Counted from the stretch's first letter, positions 14,701 to 23,998 are shown. The stretch is DNA of 64,000 nucleotides from Neobacillus vireti (GCF_001026695.1 NZ_LDNB01000013.1:1-64000); one strand, 5' to 3'. A program made the numbers and translations. The notes: generated by a model from the sequence alone, not told the origin.

Positions 14701-16009
14701 AATCATCAATTCCAAAGCCTGTTGCCGTGAAGCCTGCTGCACCATCAACAGTGATGTTATGTTGGTAAAGGTAGCTCACATTACCGGCCGCTGCGACTTG
14801 AATCGTGTCCGTATTTAGACCAGGTGCTCCAACAACGCCAATATCCGGATTGCTTGCATATGGATTTGGATTGGCTGCATAACCGTAAGAGATATGACCG
14901 GAGTTACCTGCAGATACCGAGCAGACAATTCCGTTGTCAACGGCACGCGTAATCGCTAAGTCTTCAGCACTCTTTGGATCATAGAAAGAAGCAGTCGAAC
15001 CTAAGCTCATGTTTAATACATCTGCGCCTAGTTTAATAGAATCATCAATCGCTGCCAGGTAGATATCTGAAGACGTTGAAGCATAGTTTGGATCATTACT
15101 GAACACTTTCATGCCAAGTACCTGTGCTTCAGGTGATACCCCTTTAATTCCACCGTTTGCTTCATCACCGTTAGCCGCTACTGTGCCGGCAACGTGCATG
15201 CCGTGCATAGAAGCACCTGGTGCTAAATCAAGGATGGTATTGTTTTCATCATAGTAGTTGTAGCCATATGGCACTTTATCTGTGAAAAATTTACCTTTTA
15301 AGCCGGCTTGGTCAACCTTGGCTTTTGTTAACGCATCCTTGGAAGCATCTGTTACTTTGAAATCGCGGTGAGATGGGTCCACGCCTGTATCAATAACAGC
15401 GACAACCATGCCTTCACCTTTCAGTTTCGCATCGGCCCAAGTGGTTTGCGATTGGATAAACGAGTGGCTTGTTTTCATTTCCGGTGTTTCTTCTGGACGA
15501 TTGTATTCGTTGGCAATATATACATTCTTAACGCCAGGAATCGCCTCAATTTTAGCAATTTCGCCGTACTGAACATCACCGCTGAAGCCGTTAAACGCAG
15601 TCGTGAAGGCCTTTTTATAGCTTAGTTTCACGCCTTTTGCAGAAATCTTGTCTTTAACAGTATTTTGTTGTTTTACTAGTGTTGAAGCTAGTGAACTCTT
15701 TTTACTTTCTGCTAAATCTTTGTATAATTTCCCCTCTTGTGTCGCGAATTCGACTGGTGTTTGTCCATCTACCTCGACGATCACGCGGACCCTATCCGAT
15801 GGATTTAAGCTTGCACTTGTCTTAATATCCCCAGAATCGATTGTTTTCAGATCCTTACTTGTCAGGTCCTGTAGCTGCTTTACTTTTGCAGCAAAATCAT
15901 TTTCTTGCGTGCTTTCAGCAGACGCTGATGCGGCAAACCCTAGATTAGAAAGTACTAGAGCAGACGCGAGCGCATATGAAGCAGCCTTTTTCTGTGTTTT
16001 TTTCTTCAT
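11711..16009 (-). CDS. cell-envelope S8 peptidase with C-terminal choline-binding-type repeats
   Basis: 1,432 residues. Signal peptide to about residue 31 (SASA-ES), I9 propeptide (about 70-170), subtilase domain with Asp207 (VIDTGVD), His269 (HGMHVAG) and Ser595 (GTSMAAPH), a PA insertion (about 420-545), Fn3_5-like beta domains as in lactocepin and C5a peptidase, a Pro/Asp linker (PDPKPDPKPDPQPEP) and seven ~20-residue repeats of the pattern TGWVLDGGKWYLLNKSGAMQ. These repeats match the consensus of pneumococcal choline-binding modules (GW..dG.WYYL...G.M.TGW) and should anchor the enzyme non-covalently to the envelope. The HGMH variant is typical of lactocepin-type enzymes. Two adjacent repeats are almost identical at DNA level (11940-12060), suggesting recent expansion. 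Probably monocistronic. Confidence 0.94.
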   Translation of the reverse strand: MKKKTQKKAASYALASALVLSNLGFAASASAESTQENDFAAKVKQLQDLTSKDLKTIDSGDIKTSASLNPSDRVRVIVEVDGQTPVEFATQEGKLYKDLAESKKSSLASTLVKQQNTVKDKISAKGVKLSYKKAFTTAFNGFSGDVQYGEIAKIEAIPGVKNVYIANEYNRPEETPEMKTSHSFIQSQTTWADAKLKGEGMVVAVIDTGVDPSHRDFKVTDASKDALTKAKVDQAGLKGKFFTDKVPYGYNYYDENNTILDLAPGASMHGMHVAGTVAANGDEANGGIKGVSPEAQVLGMKVFSNDPNYASTSSDIYLAAIDDSIKLGADVLNMSLGSTASFYDPKSAEDLAITRAVDNGIVCSVSAGNSGHISYGYAANPNPYASNPDIGVVGAPGLNTDTIQVAAAGNVSYLYQHNITVDGAAGFTATGFGIDDWTDLAKNNTLQLVSLGGKLGAPADYAGLDVKGKIVVMPRGDLAFADKTKNAAAAGAAGIIVYNSDNPVFYENQGGWQIPFMKIQRQQGLDLEAAIKAGNTTLRVTQTKKTEDPEMGRMTDFTSWGVTPNLDFKPEITAPGGKIYSTVNNNQYEVMSGTSMAAPHVAGGSALVQQYLKKDDRFKALTAGERTHFAKVLLMNTSSKIVDLNGQPFSPRRQGAGMMQTFNAVSTPVVVVEKSSNEGKVALKDFTSKQFTMNFTAKNISDKAVTYAVNTDVLTDTIKQTTGKPDTNALIAGNMDGAVVDAPKTLTVPAGQSVDFSVKVDLTNAKIPGLDNAGKKIALDLKEDIFVEGFVTLTDMNNKLEATLNVPYVGFYGKWDRPSILDGFKDFGETKFFNHGLNEMLFTSAGKTYLQAPVPGKQYYAVSPNGDGLMDNAFPLPTFLRNASEAQFNVLDKDGKLLRRVALEKDVRKSYYNSGNSGSSTYNLKSSRAWDGTVNSKQVDDGLYYYEIKAVVDYKGAEYQSKKIPVYVDTTAPKVKATYDNDASTVNWTTDEQGVGVMNYAIYVDGKLVTDTVSGTATSYKFATPLAAKTSVEVFAIDYAYNVGSSKTAAGDTSLPLVFMSAPSANGTYRSLEVPVSGYATDDLGVEKVQVNGEDVALTYDAAKKQYNFSTTVKFEKDGKYKIPITVTDIAGKEYGISRIVYVDTTPGEIVVDAPEKVGYDVDQATVKLQLKDNFNYLSLYVGADQVFVQPYKSPVDVMTPADTPYEFTVDLKHGENKVSLRLQDFGGNETKKDITIFRAEVKDQDPVPNPDPKPDPKPDPQPEPKPDPAPVVKNGWNLEGNTWFYYTKDVKKTGWLLDGNKWYYLNKNGAMQTGWVLDGGKWYLLNKSGAMQTGWVLDGGKWYLLNKSGAMQTGWALDGGKWYFLNNSGAMQTGWLKTGGEWYHLSNSGAMNTGWKLINGKWYYLNLKSGKMAYSTTIDGYKLGSDGAWIK

Positions 16010-16407
16010 GAATGCCTTTCCCCCCTATATGTCTATCAAATTTTGATTTTAAGTAATTATTCGAAAAATCAAAATAGCTAAACTTTATCTTAATAGTTTT
16101 TGTAAATTTGGTCAATATAATTTTTTTATTTTAAAGATAAATATTTTTCTATATTTTCAGAATTATATATACTGGTATAAAGAGGAAAACCATTCATCAC
16201 CACCTTTCTTTCGACAAATTGGAAATTATTTTCTTTTTGGTTTGGAGGTTTTTTGGAATATCTTTTTTTCGATCTGTGGACTTGTTGGAATTTCATTTTA
16301 GATAGATTTGGTGGCCTTAATCGGAATATTATTTTATAATTAGAGATTTTTTATGAATTTAAAAGGTTTTTTTAGGGGACTCTCTCGTTTAGATGGTCTG
16401 TGAAAAA
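16010..16407 (-). promoter_or_regulatory. AT-rich upstream region of the envelope subtilase
   Basis: About 400 bases without a supportable ORF. The part next to the gene is strongly AT-rich with T-tracts and an RBS (AGGGGGGAAAGG) before the ATG. It must carry the promoter, but no -35/-10 pair stands out clearly. Nothing else is recognisable. Confidence 0.5.
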
Positions 16408-16547
16408 GGTTTTGGCTATTTTTCTTGGGGTTTTGGCTACTTTTTTACCTGTTTTGGCTATTTTTTTGATGGTTATGGCTATTTTTCAGAGAGTTATGGC
16501 TATTTTTCGAATGGTTTTGGCTATTTAGACATTTATTGGAAAATCCC
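16408..16547. repeat. 21-bp tandem repeat array, family B (copy 2)
   Basis: Six units of GGTTTTGGCTAT at 21-base spacing with the terminal cap GACATTTATTGGAAAATCC. It abuts the bidirectional hairpin terminator at 16551. Confidence 0.88.
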
Positions 16548-16550
16548 AAA

Positions 16551-16582
16551 CAAAAAAAGCCGAGTAGACTCGACTTTTTTTA
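16551..16582. terminator. bidirectional terminator hairpin downstream of upp
   Basis: AGCCGAG / CTCGACT stem (one G-U pair) with an A-tract on one side and a T-tract on the other. On the minus strand it would end the upp transcript, but it is separated from upp by the inserted MITE at 16585-16770. Confidence 0.8.
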
Positions 16583-16584
16583 AA

Positions 16585-16770
16585 GGCTGTGTTAAAAGGG
16601 GATGTTGATTTCCGTTTCAGGCGCGAGCGGTTCGCGGGGCGGGCGGTGAGCCTCCTCGGCGAATTGCGCGCCTGCGGAGTCTCACCTGTCCCGCTGCTCC
16701 CGCAGGAGTCTCGCGCCTTCCACTCCAATCAACATTGTGTTCAAAATCAACAATATTCTTTAACACAGCC
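16585..16770. mobile_element. MITE-like element, copy 1 (186 bp)
   Basis: Terminal inverted repeats GGCTGTGTTAAA / TTTAACACAGCC are perfect over 12 bp. TTTTTAAA lies immediately outside both ends (candidate 8-bp target duplication, though AT-rich). The interior is GC-rich and self-complementary (TGTTGATT / AATCAACA; CTGCGGG / CCCGCAG-type arms), with no ORF. It matches three other copies at 34214, 44926 and 48457, all in the same orientation. It is non-autonomous; no transposase is in the window. Confidence 0.88.
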
Positions 16771-16784
16771 TTTTTAAAAAGAAA

Positions 16785-17441
<657 letters not shown>

Positions 17442-17507
17442 TCAAACACTCCGTACTATTTTACAGAAATAAATTGCAATGAGCAACTCGTAGCCTGTCT
17501 ATTGAAA

Positions 17508-17537
17508 GAAAAACTTGCCGACAAATGCCGGCAGGTT
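17508..17537 (-). terminator. terminator of licB-like gene
   Basis: AACCTGCCG / CGGCAAGTT stem followed by TTTTTC on the minus strand, directly at the licB stop codon. Confidence 0.8.
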
Positions 17538-18503
17538 TTATGCAACTCCGCTGAGTAAATCTGGTTCTTTCTTATCGACTACAACCGTCAAGACGGCGCC
17601 TGCCATGATGAACACGGCAAAGACAATATTTTTCAGCGAGAAGTCGCCGTGTAAGAATAACACGTCTAGAAAAATCGCAAAGGCAACGTAAGAGATATTC
17701 AAGGACATCGCGCGAACAGGACCGATGAGTTTAATCGCTTGATAATAAAATACGTAAGAAAGTGTGCCGAACATGGCGATGAGCGCAATAAACCAGAAGG
17801 TCTTTGTCGTTGCTACCTGCACGGTTAGTGAATGGCCGACAAAAATCGGAATAATAATCACCGCAAAGATTACTGCTGAGGTTAATTGGCGGATGAACAG
17901 CGCCTGCAAGGGGCTTACTTCATCGTCCTTCATCCCGTATGCAGAAATCACCGACTCCATGCCCCAGCCAAAAATACAGAAAATGATAAAAATCAGGCCA
18001 ATTGATACCGAGGTGCCGGTAATTAAATTGCCGGAATAGCCCAGGGCAATCGTGAAACCGATACTCGTCAGAAGCCCGAGCCAGTTTTTCAAAGAAAGTC
18101 GGTCCCGTAAAATTAAGAAGGCAAACAGCGCGCCGACGGCCGGAAAAATCGATGAAATCGATGCGGTGAACGATGGACCGATTGACTGCACCGATAAAAC
18201 ATAGAAGGTCATCCCGACCGGACCGCCAAGCGTGGCGGCAACTACAACCCACCAGCCGCTTTTCGTCCTCAGCTTGCGAAAGGCTGTGCCGAGTTCGCCT
18301 CTGACTGCCATTAACAGCATCATCCACAAGGAAGAGAACGTGTCATGCAAAAAGGTACTTAATAACGGCGCCGCTAAGAGAATATCGTTAAATTTTAAAA
18401 ATGTGGTCGAAGATAGGGCATAGCCAATTAAAATCGTGTCAATTGCCCATGTTAATCCTGCACCTAAGCCAATCGCAACGCCTTTTGCATTAAATTTTTC
18501 CAA
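17538..18503 (-). CDS. licB: LicB-like EamA/DMT permease (probable choline transporter)
   Basis: About 321 residues with ten predicted membrane helices in two EamA halves. Segments such as STFLHDTFSSLWM, GGPVGMTFYVLSV, SSIFPAVGALFAFLILRDRLS and GMKDDEVSPLQALFIRQLTSA strongly resemble LicB, the choline permease of pneumococcal and Haemophilus lic1 loci. It would import choline for the downstream LicA/LicC activities. The gene overlaps the 3' end of the wHTH-LicC-LicA gene by about 14 bases; a TTG at 18503 is the most plausible start, since the longer frame to 18587 lies inside that gene. Substrate is inferred from family and neighbourhood. Confidence 0.88.
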   Translation of the reverse strand: MEKFNAKGVAIGLGAGLTWAIDTILIGYALSSTTFLKFNDILLAAPLLSTFLHDTFSSLWMMLLMAVRGELGTAFRKLRTKSGWWVVVAATLGGPVGMTFYVLSVQSIGPSFTASISSIFPAVGALFAFLILRDRLSLKNWLGLLTSIGFTIALGYSGNLITGTSVSIGLIFIIFCIFGWGMESVISAYGMKDDEVSPLQALFIRQLTSAVIFAVIIIPIFVGHSLTVQVATTKTFWFIALIAMFGTLSYVFYYQAIKLIGPVRAMSLNISYVAFAIFLDVLFLHGDFSLKNIVFAVFIMAGAVLTVVVDKKEPDLLSGVA

Positions 18504-20373
18504 ATTCCTCTGTCCCCTTAAACTGATCTTGGTATTGCTGTAAATTGCTTTGTGCACGGGTAAACCGCGTGAAGGCGTAGGAGCCAAAATCTTCGCCGCC
18601 GGCTTCCTTCATCAGTGCCCAGATTGTCCATAAGAAATCTAGGAAAATCTTATTCAATAACAGCTGCTGCAGGTTTGCGCTCGTGATTTCGCCGTTGAAG
18701 TATTCAAGCAAGAACAGCTTTTCCTCAGCAGGAGATAGTTCCGCCTCAATGATATAGCCGGCGACATCCCAAAGCGGATCGTTCATGCCAGAAAATTCCC
18801 AGTCAATCAAGTACATCTGCTCTTCCCCGCTCTTGACGAAGTTTTCCGCCAGCGGGTCATTATGGCAGGGAACAAGCTGCACCTGTAAGGATTGATAGAA
18901 GGCCTCTAGTTCGAGTACCTGTTGTTTCACTTTGGCATGGCCATCGAACAGCTTTCCATTTAATGCGGACAAAATGGTTTCATATTCGGTTATTTTTTCA
19001 AATACATCAAACCGGGAGCTGAACGTCTCCCCAGAGGTATGCAGAGTATTAAAAATCCCCGCTACCTTGATAAGGTTATCTTCCCGTGTGCCTGTCTTCG
19101 GATTGAGTGTTTCCGCATCCGGGATAAAGCGGGCAATCTTCAAGCCCGTTTGTTCATCGAAGTAAATCACCTCAGGATTAATCCCAAGCCGGCTGGTAAT
19201 CTCCGAATTAACCTTCTCTGCCAGCCGATTAATATAATGCTCGGTTCCTTTTCCCGGGATCCTCACTGCCAATTGATCCGTGCTGGTGGTGACCTTATAA
19301 TTCCGATTCGTTAAGCCGCCAAGTACTTCGACAGCGGTCACCTCTTCTACGCTGATGTTCAAAGCCGATGCAATGACTTGCTTCAGCTCTCTTTCTTTAA
19401 AATCAGCTTCTTTCTTTTGGAGGGATGGGTAGATGTTATCAACCACTTTAAAATGATGCAGATAGCTATCAATTTCGGCCCAAATCAAATCAGGAATCTT
19501 TAAAAAACCAATCTCTATTTTTCTAGATACATCTAAGAGTAAGTACTCGTAATTTACATATGGATTTTTATTGTTCTTAAATAAACGGAGCATTTCCATG
19601 TACACGTCATAAGAAATCTTCGTAATCCCCGTCATCTCGCCGTCAATCCGGTTTAATTGGTGAATGTCCTTGGAGATTTTATACAGATGATTGTTCTGAA
19701 TTTCGATGAATGCCTCATCGCCCAATCCACTTTCTTTTGTCACCAGAATGCAGTCCCGTTCAGGGTGGTTAAGCAGGTCATAAACCGCCGTTTCCTCGAT
19801 GAGAATATCATCTTCAAACAGAAGGAAATCATCAGTAATCAAGTCATTCGCCTTGGCAAGCGAGGCCATACTTCCCGTCCACAAATACCTTGGATTTTCA
19901 ACAAAGTGCAGATTGCCATTTCCTTTTAAAAATTGCGCTTCGGCAAAGGCCCCTTTTTGATAACCGGTGACAATGATGATTTTTTCAATCCCGTTATTCT
20001 CTAAAATCGCAATGTTTCGCTCTAAAAGGGTCGTATCCTTGATGGGAAGCAGGCAGGCCGGTAAATCAAATTCTGACTTTTCCCCTGCGGCGAGGATGAC
20101 TGCTTGTTTTACCGTTTTCCTTTCATTGCTGTACAGCTTGATTTTCGTTTCATGAAGCTGCTCTACCTCACTTTTCAGAAATTCAATACCTATTTCAGTA
20201 ATGAGATAGCTGTGTTTATTACTCGATTTTTCAATCGTGATGTACTCTTCTTCAACTAAGTCATTCAATGTATAATTTACTTTTCCGATTGAAAGATTGC
20301 ATAAATCAGCTAATGCTCGTTGACTAATTTCCGGTTCCTTTGAAATCAGTTCTAATAGACGAAATTTGTACAT
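18490..20373 (-). CDS. wHTH-LicC-LicA fusion: choline kinase / CTP:phosphocholine cytidylyltransferase
   Basis: About 627 residues in three parts. Residues 1-75 are a winged helix-turn-helix (SQRALADLCNLSIGKVNYTL). Residues 89-330 are a sugar-nucleotide-type transferase (QAVILAAG, then IIIVTGYQKG, FLLFEDDILIEE) like LicC. Residues 340-615 are a choline/ethanolamine kinase (GGLTNRNYKV, catalytic CHNDPLAENF with His504, metal-binding IDWEFSGMNDPLWDVA with Asp524) like LicA. Together they would turn choline into CDP-choline. A TATGAT -10 at 20416-20421 and a perfect palindrome at 20393-20411 lie inside the longer frame to 20481 (TTG), so ATG 20373 (MYKFRLLELI) after GGTGGAG is preferred. Ethanolamine is an alternative substrate. 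Confidence 0.88.
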   Translation of the reverse strand: MYKFRLLELISKEPEISQRALADLCNLSIGKVNYTLNDLVEEEYITIEKSSNKHSYLITEIGIEFLKSEVEQLHETKIKLYSNERKTVKQAVILAAGEKSEFDLPACLLPIKDTTLLERNIAILENNGIEKIIIVTGYQKGAFAEAQFLKGNGNLHFVENPRYLWTGSMASLAKANDLITDDFLLFEDDILIEETAVYDLLNHPERDCILVTKESGLGDEAFIEIQNNHLYKISKDIHQLNRIDGEMTGITKISYDVYMEMLRLFKNNKNPYVNYEYLLLDVSRKIEIGFLKIPDLIWAEIDSYLHHFKVVDNIYPSLQKKEADFKERELKQVIASALNISVEEVTAVEVLGGLTNRNYKVTTSTDQLAVRIPGKGTEHYINRLAEKVNSEITSRLGINPEVIYFDEQTGLKIARFIPDAETLNPKTGTREDNLIKVAGIFNTLHTSGETFSSRFDVFEKITEYETILSALNGKLFDGHAKVKQQVLELEAFYQSLQVQLVPCHNDPLAENFVKSGEEQMYLIDWEFSGMNDPLWDVAGYIIEAELSPAEEKLFLLEYFNGEITSANLQQLLLNKIFLDFLWTIWALMKEAGGEDFGSYAFTRFTRAQSNLQQYQDQFKGTEEFGKI

Positions 20374-20392
20374 AGTGCGATTCAACTCCACC

Positions 20393-20421
20393 TTGTTCAA
20401 TTTTTGAACAATAGAATCATA
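20393..20421 (-). promoter_or_regulatory. promoter and operator-like palindrome of the lic operon
   Basis: TTGTTCAA-TTT-TTGAACAA is a perfect 8-bp inverted repeat just downstream of a TATGAT -10 hexamer (20416-20421); the -35 is weak. The palindrome would overlap the transcription start, the usual place for a repressor site. The gene product's own wHTH domain is the obvious candidate to bind it. Confidence 0.6.
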
Positions 20422-20501
20422 CCATATTTTTTTGGGAAGTACAGATGTCTTTTTTAAAAATAAATCGACATTTTTTTTCAAGAATCGACTACGATGAAGC
20501 G

Positions 20502-20530
20502 AAAAATCGGCCTTCGTAGTGAAGGCCGAT
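20502..20530 (-). terminator. glyA terminator
   Basis: ATCGGCCTTC / GAAGGCCGAT 10-bp stem followed by TTTTTCG on the minus strand, ten bases after the glyA stop codon. Confidence 0.92.
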
Positions 20531-20539
20531 GGGTAACGT

Positions 20540-21781
20540 TTAATATTCCGGATAAAGGGTGAAGTTACTTGTTAATGCTTCAACGCGTTTACTCGCCTCT
20601 TCAAGCTTCGCTGCATCCTCATGGTTTTTCAACGTAAATGCGATGATGGAGGCAATTTCGTCCATTTCTTCTAGACCAAAGCCGCGGCTTGTGACAGCGG
20701 CTGTACCAATACGGATACCGCTTGTGACAAACGGGCTTTGCGGATCGAATGGGATCGTGTTTTTGTTCACGGTGATGCCAATTTCATCAAGCACCTTTTC
20801 GGCTACCTTGCCTGTTAAGCCAAGGTTCTGGACATCGACCAGCAGCAAATGGTTATCGGTTCCACCAGAGACAAGCTTTAGGCCTTCCTTTTCAAGGCTT
20901 TCCGCTAAGCGCTTGGCGTTAGCAATAATGTGCTCCGCGTAATCTTTGAAGCTTGGCTGTAGGGCTTCGCCAAAAGCAACGGCTTTAGCAGCGATGACAT
21001 GCATCAGCGGACCGCCTTGGATCCCAGGGAAAATCGATTTATCAATTTTCTTGCCATATTCCTCTTTGCAAAGGATCATCCCGCCGCGTGGACCTCTTAA
21101 CGTTTTATGCGTCGTCGTCGTCACGAAATCGGCATACGGCACTGGATTTTGATGCAGGCCTGCGGCAACGAGTCCGGCGATGTGAGCCATATCGACCATT
21201 AGGTATGCGCCGACTTCATCGGCAATCTCACGGAACTTGGCAAAATCAATTTCACGCGGATAGGCGCTGGCACCGGCAACAATCATCTTTGGCTTGTGCT
21301 CAAGCGCTTTTTCACGGACAACATCATAATTGATGCGGTGCGTTGTTTCATCGACACCATATTCAACAAAGTTATATTGAATACCGCTGAAGTTAACCGG
21401 ACTGCCGTGTGTTAAGTGACCGCCGTGGGAGAGGTTCATGCCGAGAACGGTATCGCCCTGCTCAAGAACGGTAAAGTAGACGGCCATATTGGCCTGTGCC
21501 CCGGAATGAGGCTGGACGTTCACATACTCCGCACCGAAAATTTCTTTGGCACGGCTGCGGGCGAGGTCCTCGACCACATCGACATATTCACAGCCGCCGT
21601 AGTAGCGGCGTCCTGGATAGCCTTCTGCATATTTATTGGTTAAAACGGATCCCTGTGCCTCCATAACCGCTTCGCTGACGAAATTTTCTGAGGCAATTAA
21701 TTCAATTTTACTGCGCTGACGGCCTAATTCTTTCTGAATCGCTTGATATACCTGCTCATCCGCTACTGACAAATGCTTCAT
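20540..21781 (-). CDS. glyA: serine hydroxymethyltransferase
   Basis: 413 residues. PLP enzyme converting serine and tetrahydrofolate to glycine and 5,10-methylene-THF. The PLP-binding lysine is Lys226 in [28 protein letters not shown] and [15 protein letters not shown] are family signatures. The start [10 protein letters not shown] is preceded by AGGGGG nine bases upstream; a seven-codon longer frame has no RBS. It sits between the lic genes and ywlG. Confidence 0.97.
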   Translation of the reverse strand: MKHLSVADEQVYQAIQKELGRQRSKIELIASENFVSEAVMEAQGSVLTNKYAEGYPGRRYYGGCEYVDVVEDLARSRAKEIFGAEYVNVQPHSGAQANMAVYFTVLEQGDTVLGMNLSHGGHLTHGSPVNFSGIQYNFVEYGVDETTHRINYDVVREKALEHKPKMIVAGASAYPREIDFAKFREIADEVGAYLMVDMAHIAGLVAAGLHQNPVPYADFVTTTTHKTLRGPRGGMILCKEEYGKKIDKSIFPGIQGGPLMHVIAAKAVAFGEALQPSFKDYAEHIIANAKRLAESLEKEGLKLVSGGTDNHLLLVDVQNLGLTGKVAEKVLDEIGITVNKNTIPFDPQSPFVTSGIRIGTAAVTSRGFGLEEMDEIASIIAFTLKNHEDAAKLEEASKRVEALTSNFTLYPEY

Positions 21782-21887
21782 ATGATAAATCCCCCTTAAC
21801 ACTATTTACATATTGTGTGAAACCGCAAACAATTTGAAAATTCCCTCTCCATTTTAGCACGTTTTTCTTTTATGTAAAATTTAATAT

Positions 21888-21934
21888 GGTGCCTGACACC
21901 TTCTTCCATTAAAAGGGAAATGGTGCCTGACACC
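21888..21934. repeat. two direct copies of the dispersed 13-mer GGTGCCTGACACC
   Basis: Exact copies at 21888-21900 and 21922-21934, 34 bases apart, in the glyA-ywlG spacer. They belong to the GGTGTCAGGCACC family found about 18 times in the window. Confidence 0.8.
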
Positions 21935-21944
21935 AAGGACGTTT

Positions 21945-22514
21945 TTAAGAACAGCTTGAGTTTTCTTTGTTTCGTTCATAGACGGCTCTGGCGCCGCCAA
22001 TCAGTTTTGGGCGTACTTTAGCCAGGGTTACATAGGCTTGGCCGATGGTTTTTTGCTTGACGCGGATTGGTACTGCTACATGTTTCAAGTGCATGCCGAT
22101 GAGGGTGTGCCCGATGTCGATCCCTGCATCTGCCTGGACGAACTCGACCACAACAGCATCATCCATTTGCTCAAACGCATACGTCGCCATCGCCCCGCCC
22201 GCCTTCCGGACAGGAACAACGGAAACTTCGGCTAACCGGCGTTCCTCTGCCGTCTTACGCTCAACAACCAGCGCCCTGTTTAAATGCTCGCAGCATTGAA
22301 AGGCGAGTTGGATCCCCAGCTCCGCCTGAAGCTTTTTCAACCCGCGAAAAATCATTTCGGCAACTTCGATGGTGCCCGAGGTGCCGATTCGTTCGCCGAT
22401 GACCTCGCTCGTGCTGCAGCCAATAACCAGCAGCTGCCCTGGCTTAAACGCTGCCTGCTCCTTGAATTCCGTTAAAATCGCTTCCAACTCTTTTTCCCAT
22501 TCGTGAATCATCAT
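21945..22514 (-). CDS. ywlG: TIGR01440 / DUF436 family protein
   Basis: 189 residues. Conserved Bacillus protein of unproven biochemical role, always encoded near rpiB and glyA. Family features are [32 protein letters not shown] and [19 protein letters not shown]. The start is placed at [14 protein letters not shown] (22514), with AGGGATG upstream; the longer frame adds 17 residues without an RBS. It forms a run with rpiB and ywlE but is separated from rpiB by a repeat array. Confidence 0.92.
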   Translation of the reverse strand: MMIHEWEKELEAILTEFKEQAAFKPGQLLVIGCSTSEVIGERIGTSGTIEVAEMIFRGLKKLQAELGIQLAFQCCEHLNRALVVERKTAEERRLAEVSVVPVRKAGGAMATYAFEQMDDAVVVEFVQADAGIDIGHTLIGMHLKHVAVPIRVKQKTIGQAYVTLAKVRPKLIGGARAVYERNKENSSCS

Positions 22515-22673
22515 CGGCACATCCCTTTCAATACGGCTGTTTTCTAACAAATTGTTTGCTTCCAAGGAATCGAATCAGCAAATCTACCTTTTTTCAAAAA
22601 ATATCTTAAAAATTACGTGAAGGTGAGCCTTTTTCAGCCTCCCCCTCATGTTTATTTACCCAAAAACCTAGTC

Positions 22674-22823
22674 TATTTGCGAAAAAGCAGCGCTTATCTA
22701 TGAACTTTCCATTTTTCCCCGAAGAATCTGCTCTTATTTGCGAATTTTCCTGTCTTATTTGCGAATTCACCTGTTTTATTTGCGAAAAGTTCGCTTTTAT
22801 TTGCGAATCGCAAATTTATTAGT
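22674..22823. repeat. 21-bp tandem repeat array, family C
   Basis: Units of TTATTTGCGAA start at 22674, 22695 and then from 22735 at 21-base steps; one intervening step is 19 bases. It occupies most of the 322-base ywlG-rpiB spacer (22515-22836), in which no gene or clear terminator is otherwise visible. Confidence 0.85.
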
Positions 22824-22836
22824 AAACTCAAGAAAG

Positions 22837-23283
22837 TTAGAGATTCTTTTCTTCATATTCAGTGATTTTGCCGACGCGGTCCGCATGTCGTCCGCCCTCA
22901 AATTCCTCAGTCAGCCAGATTTCGGCAATATCTCGCGCCAAGCCAGGCCCAATTACGCGTTCACCCATCGCGAGCACATTTGTATCATTATGAGCTCGTG
23001 TTGCTTTGGCACTAAACGTGTCATGCACTAAGGCACAGCGAATGCCTTTCACCTTGTTGGCGGCAATACTCATGCCAATACCAGTGCCGCAAATCAAAAT
23101 CCCTCTATCAAACTCACCTCTTGCCACCTTTTCGGCGACAGGGAGCGCATAATCCGGATAATCTACCGATGTTTCACAATCACAGCCAAAATCAACATAG
23201 TCAATCTTTAATTCATCCATTAAATTGGCGATTTCCTTGCGAATATGGATGCCGCCATGATCTGATGCCAGTGCTACTTTCAT
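22837..23283 (-). CDS. rpiB: ribose 5-phosphate isomerase B
   Basis: 148 residues. Interconverts ribose 5-phosphate and ribulose 5-phosphate in the pentose phosphate pathway. The N-terminal MKVALASDHGGIHIRKEI and the GILICGTGIGMSIAANKVKGIRCALVHD active-site block (catalytic cysteine in CGTGIG) define the RpiB/LacAB family. AGGAGG stands eight bases before the ATG at 23283. The gene follows ywlE, separated by a terminator hairpin. Confidence 0.96.
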   Translation of the reverse strand: MKVALASDHGGIHIRKEIANLMDELKIDYVDFGCDCETSVDYPDYALPVAEKVARGEFDRGILICGTGIGMSIAANKVKGIRCALVHDTFSAKATRAHNDTNVLAMGERVIGPGLARDIAEIWLTEEFEGGRHADRVGKITEYEEKNL

Positions 23284-23454
23284 GTAAAAATCCTCCTGTT
23301 CCATTCTTAGTCTTCATTTTATTTTGACATACCGCCCTAAAAATATAAAGATTCATGAAAAATAAAGGCTTCGTGTTTAGCAGAGGCACCTGTATCTGAG
23401 CTGTAAGCATAACATAAACGCCCGCTATTAGAGCGCAGGCCAAACCATCAGCAT

Positions 23455-23486
23455 AAAATAAAAGCTCTCCATTTAAGCAGAGAGCT
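23455..23486 (-). terminator. ywlE terminator
   Basis: AGCTCTC / GAGAGCT stem with TTTTATTTT downstream on the minus strand, 12 bases after the ywlE stop. Confidence 0.85.
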
Positions 23487-23497
23487 CCCATTCAGCA

Positions 23498-23938
23498 TTA
23501 CGGTTTTAATTTTTCGATTGCTTTATTGATTAATTCTTCCAGCTCGCGGAAGGTTTCTTGATACATTGCGAGGCTCCCGCCGTAAGGGTCAACGACGTCA
23601 GGATTGAATGGTTCGCCGCTGTATTCCTTTAAGGTAAAAACCTCAACGCTTGCCTGTGGATATTGCAGCAGGATCGCCGCTTTATGCGAGGCAGTCATCG
23701 TTAAAATCAGGTCGGCCCATTCCACCTCTGCTGTGGTCAGCGGGGTTGAGCGATGCTGATGTGAAATCTCGTTGTCGCCGAGTACTTTCTTGGCATGCGC
23801 TGATGCCTCACTGCCGGTCGCGGCATAAATCCCCGCCGATCTGACTTCAATGCCATCTAGGTTTTTATTTTTCAAAATTGCTTCCGCCATTGGACTGCGG
23901 CATGTATTGCCCGTACAGACAAACAAAATTCGCTTCAT
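23498..23938 (-). CDS. ywlE: protein-arginine phosphatase (low-molecular-weight PTP fold)
   Basis: 146 residues. YwlE removes phosphate from phosphoarginine, opposing the McsB kinase. The P-loop is CTGNTCRS (Cys8); threonine in the second GNT position, rather than isoleucine, is the hallmark of arginine rather than tyrosine specificity. The general acid lies in DVVDPYGGS. The start is MKRILFVCTGNTC with AAGGGGG upstream; a longer frame to 24019 passes through a dispersed repeat. Confidence 0.94.
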   Translation of the reverse strand: MKRILFVCTGNTCRSPMAEAILKNKNLDGIEVRSAGIYAATGSEASAHAKKVLGDNEISHQHRSTPLTTAEVEWADLILTMTASHKAAILLQYPQASVEVFTLKEYSGEPFNPDVVDPYGGSLAMYQETFRELEELINKAIEKLKP

Positions 23939-23998
23939 AAAAGCCTGCCCCCTTTCCTTCTTATCATTATGTCCCAAATTCCCAACAAGTTCATCATT

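Noticed and set aside
18490-20481. Longer start (TTG 20481) for the wHTH-LicC-LicA gene
   Set aside because: The extra 36 residues would contain the promoter -10 and a palindrome, and do not extend the wHTH fold.
20540-21900. PurR box or glycine riboswitch for glyA
   Set aside because: The 160-base upstream spacer contains neither a clear PurBox pair nor riboswitch structure, only two dispersed 13-mers.
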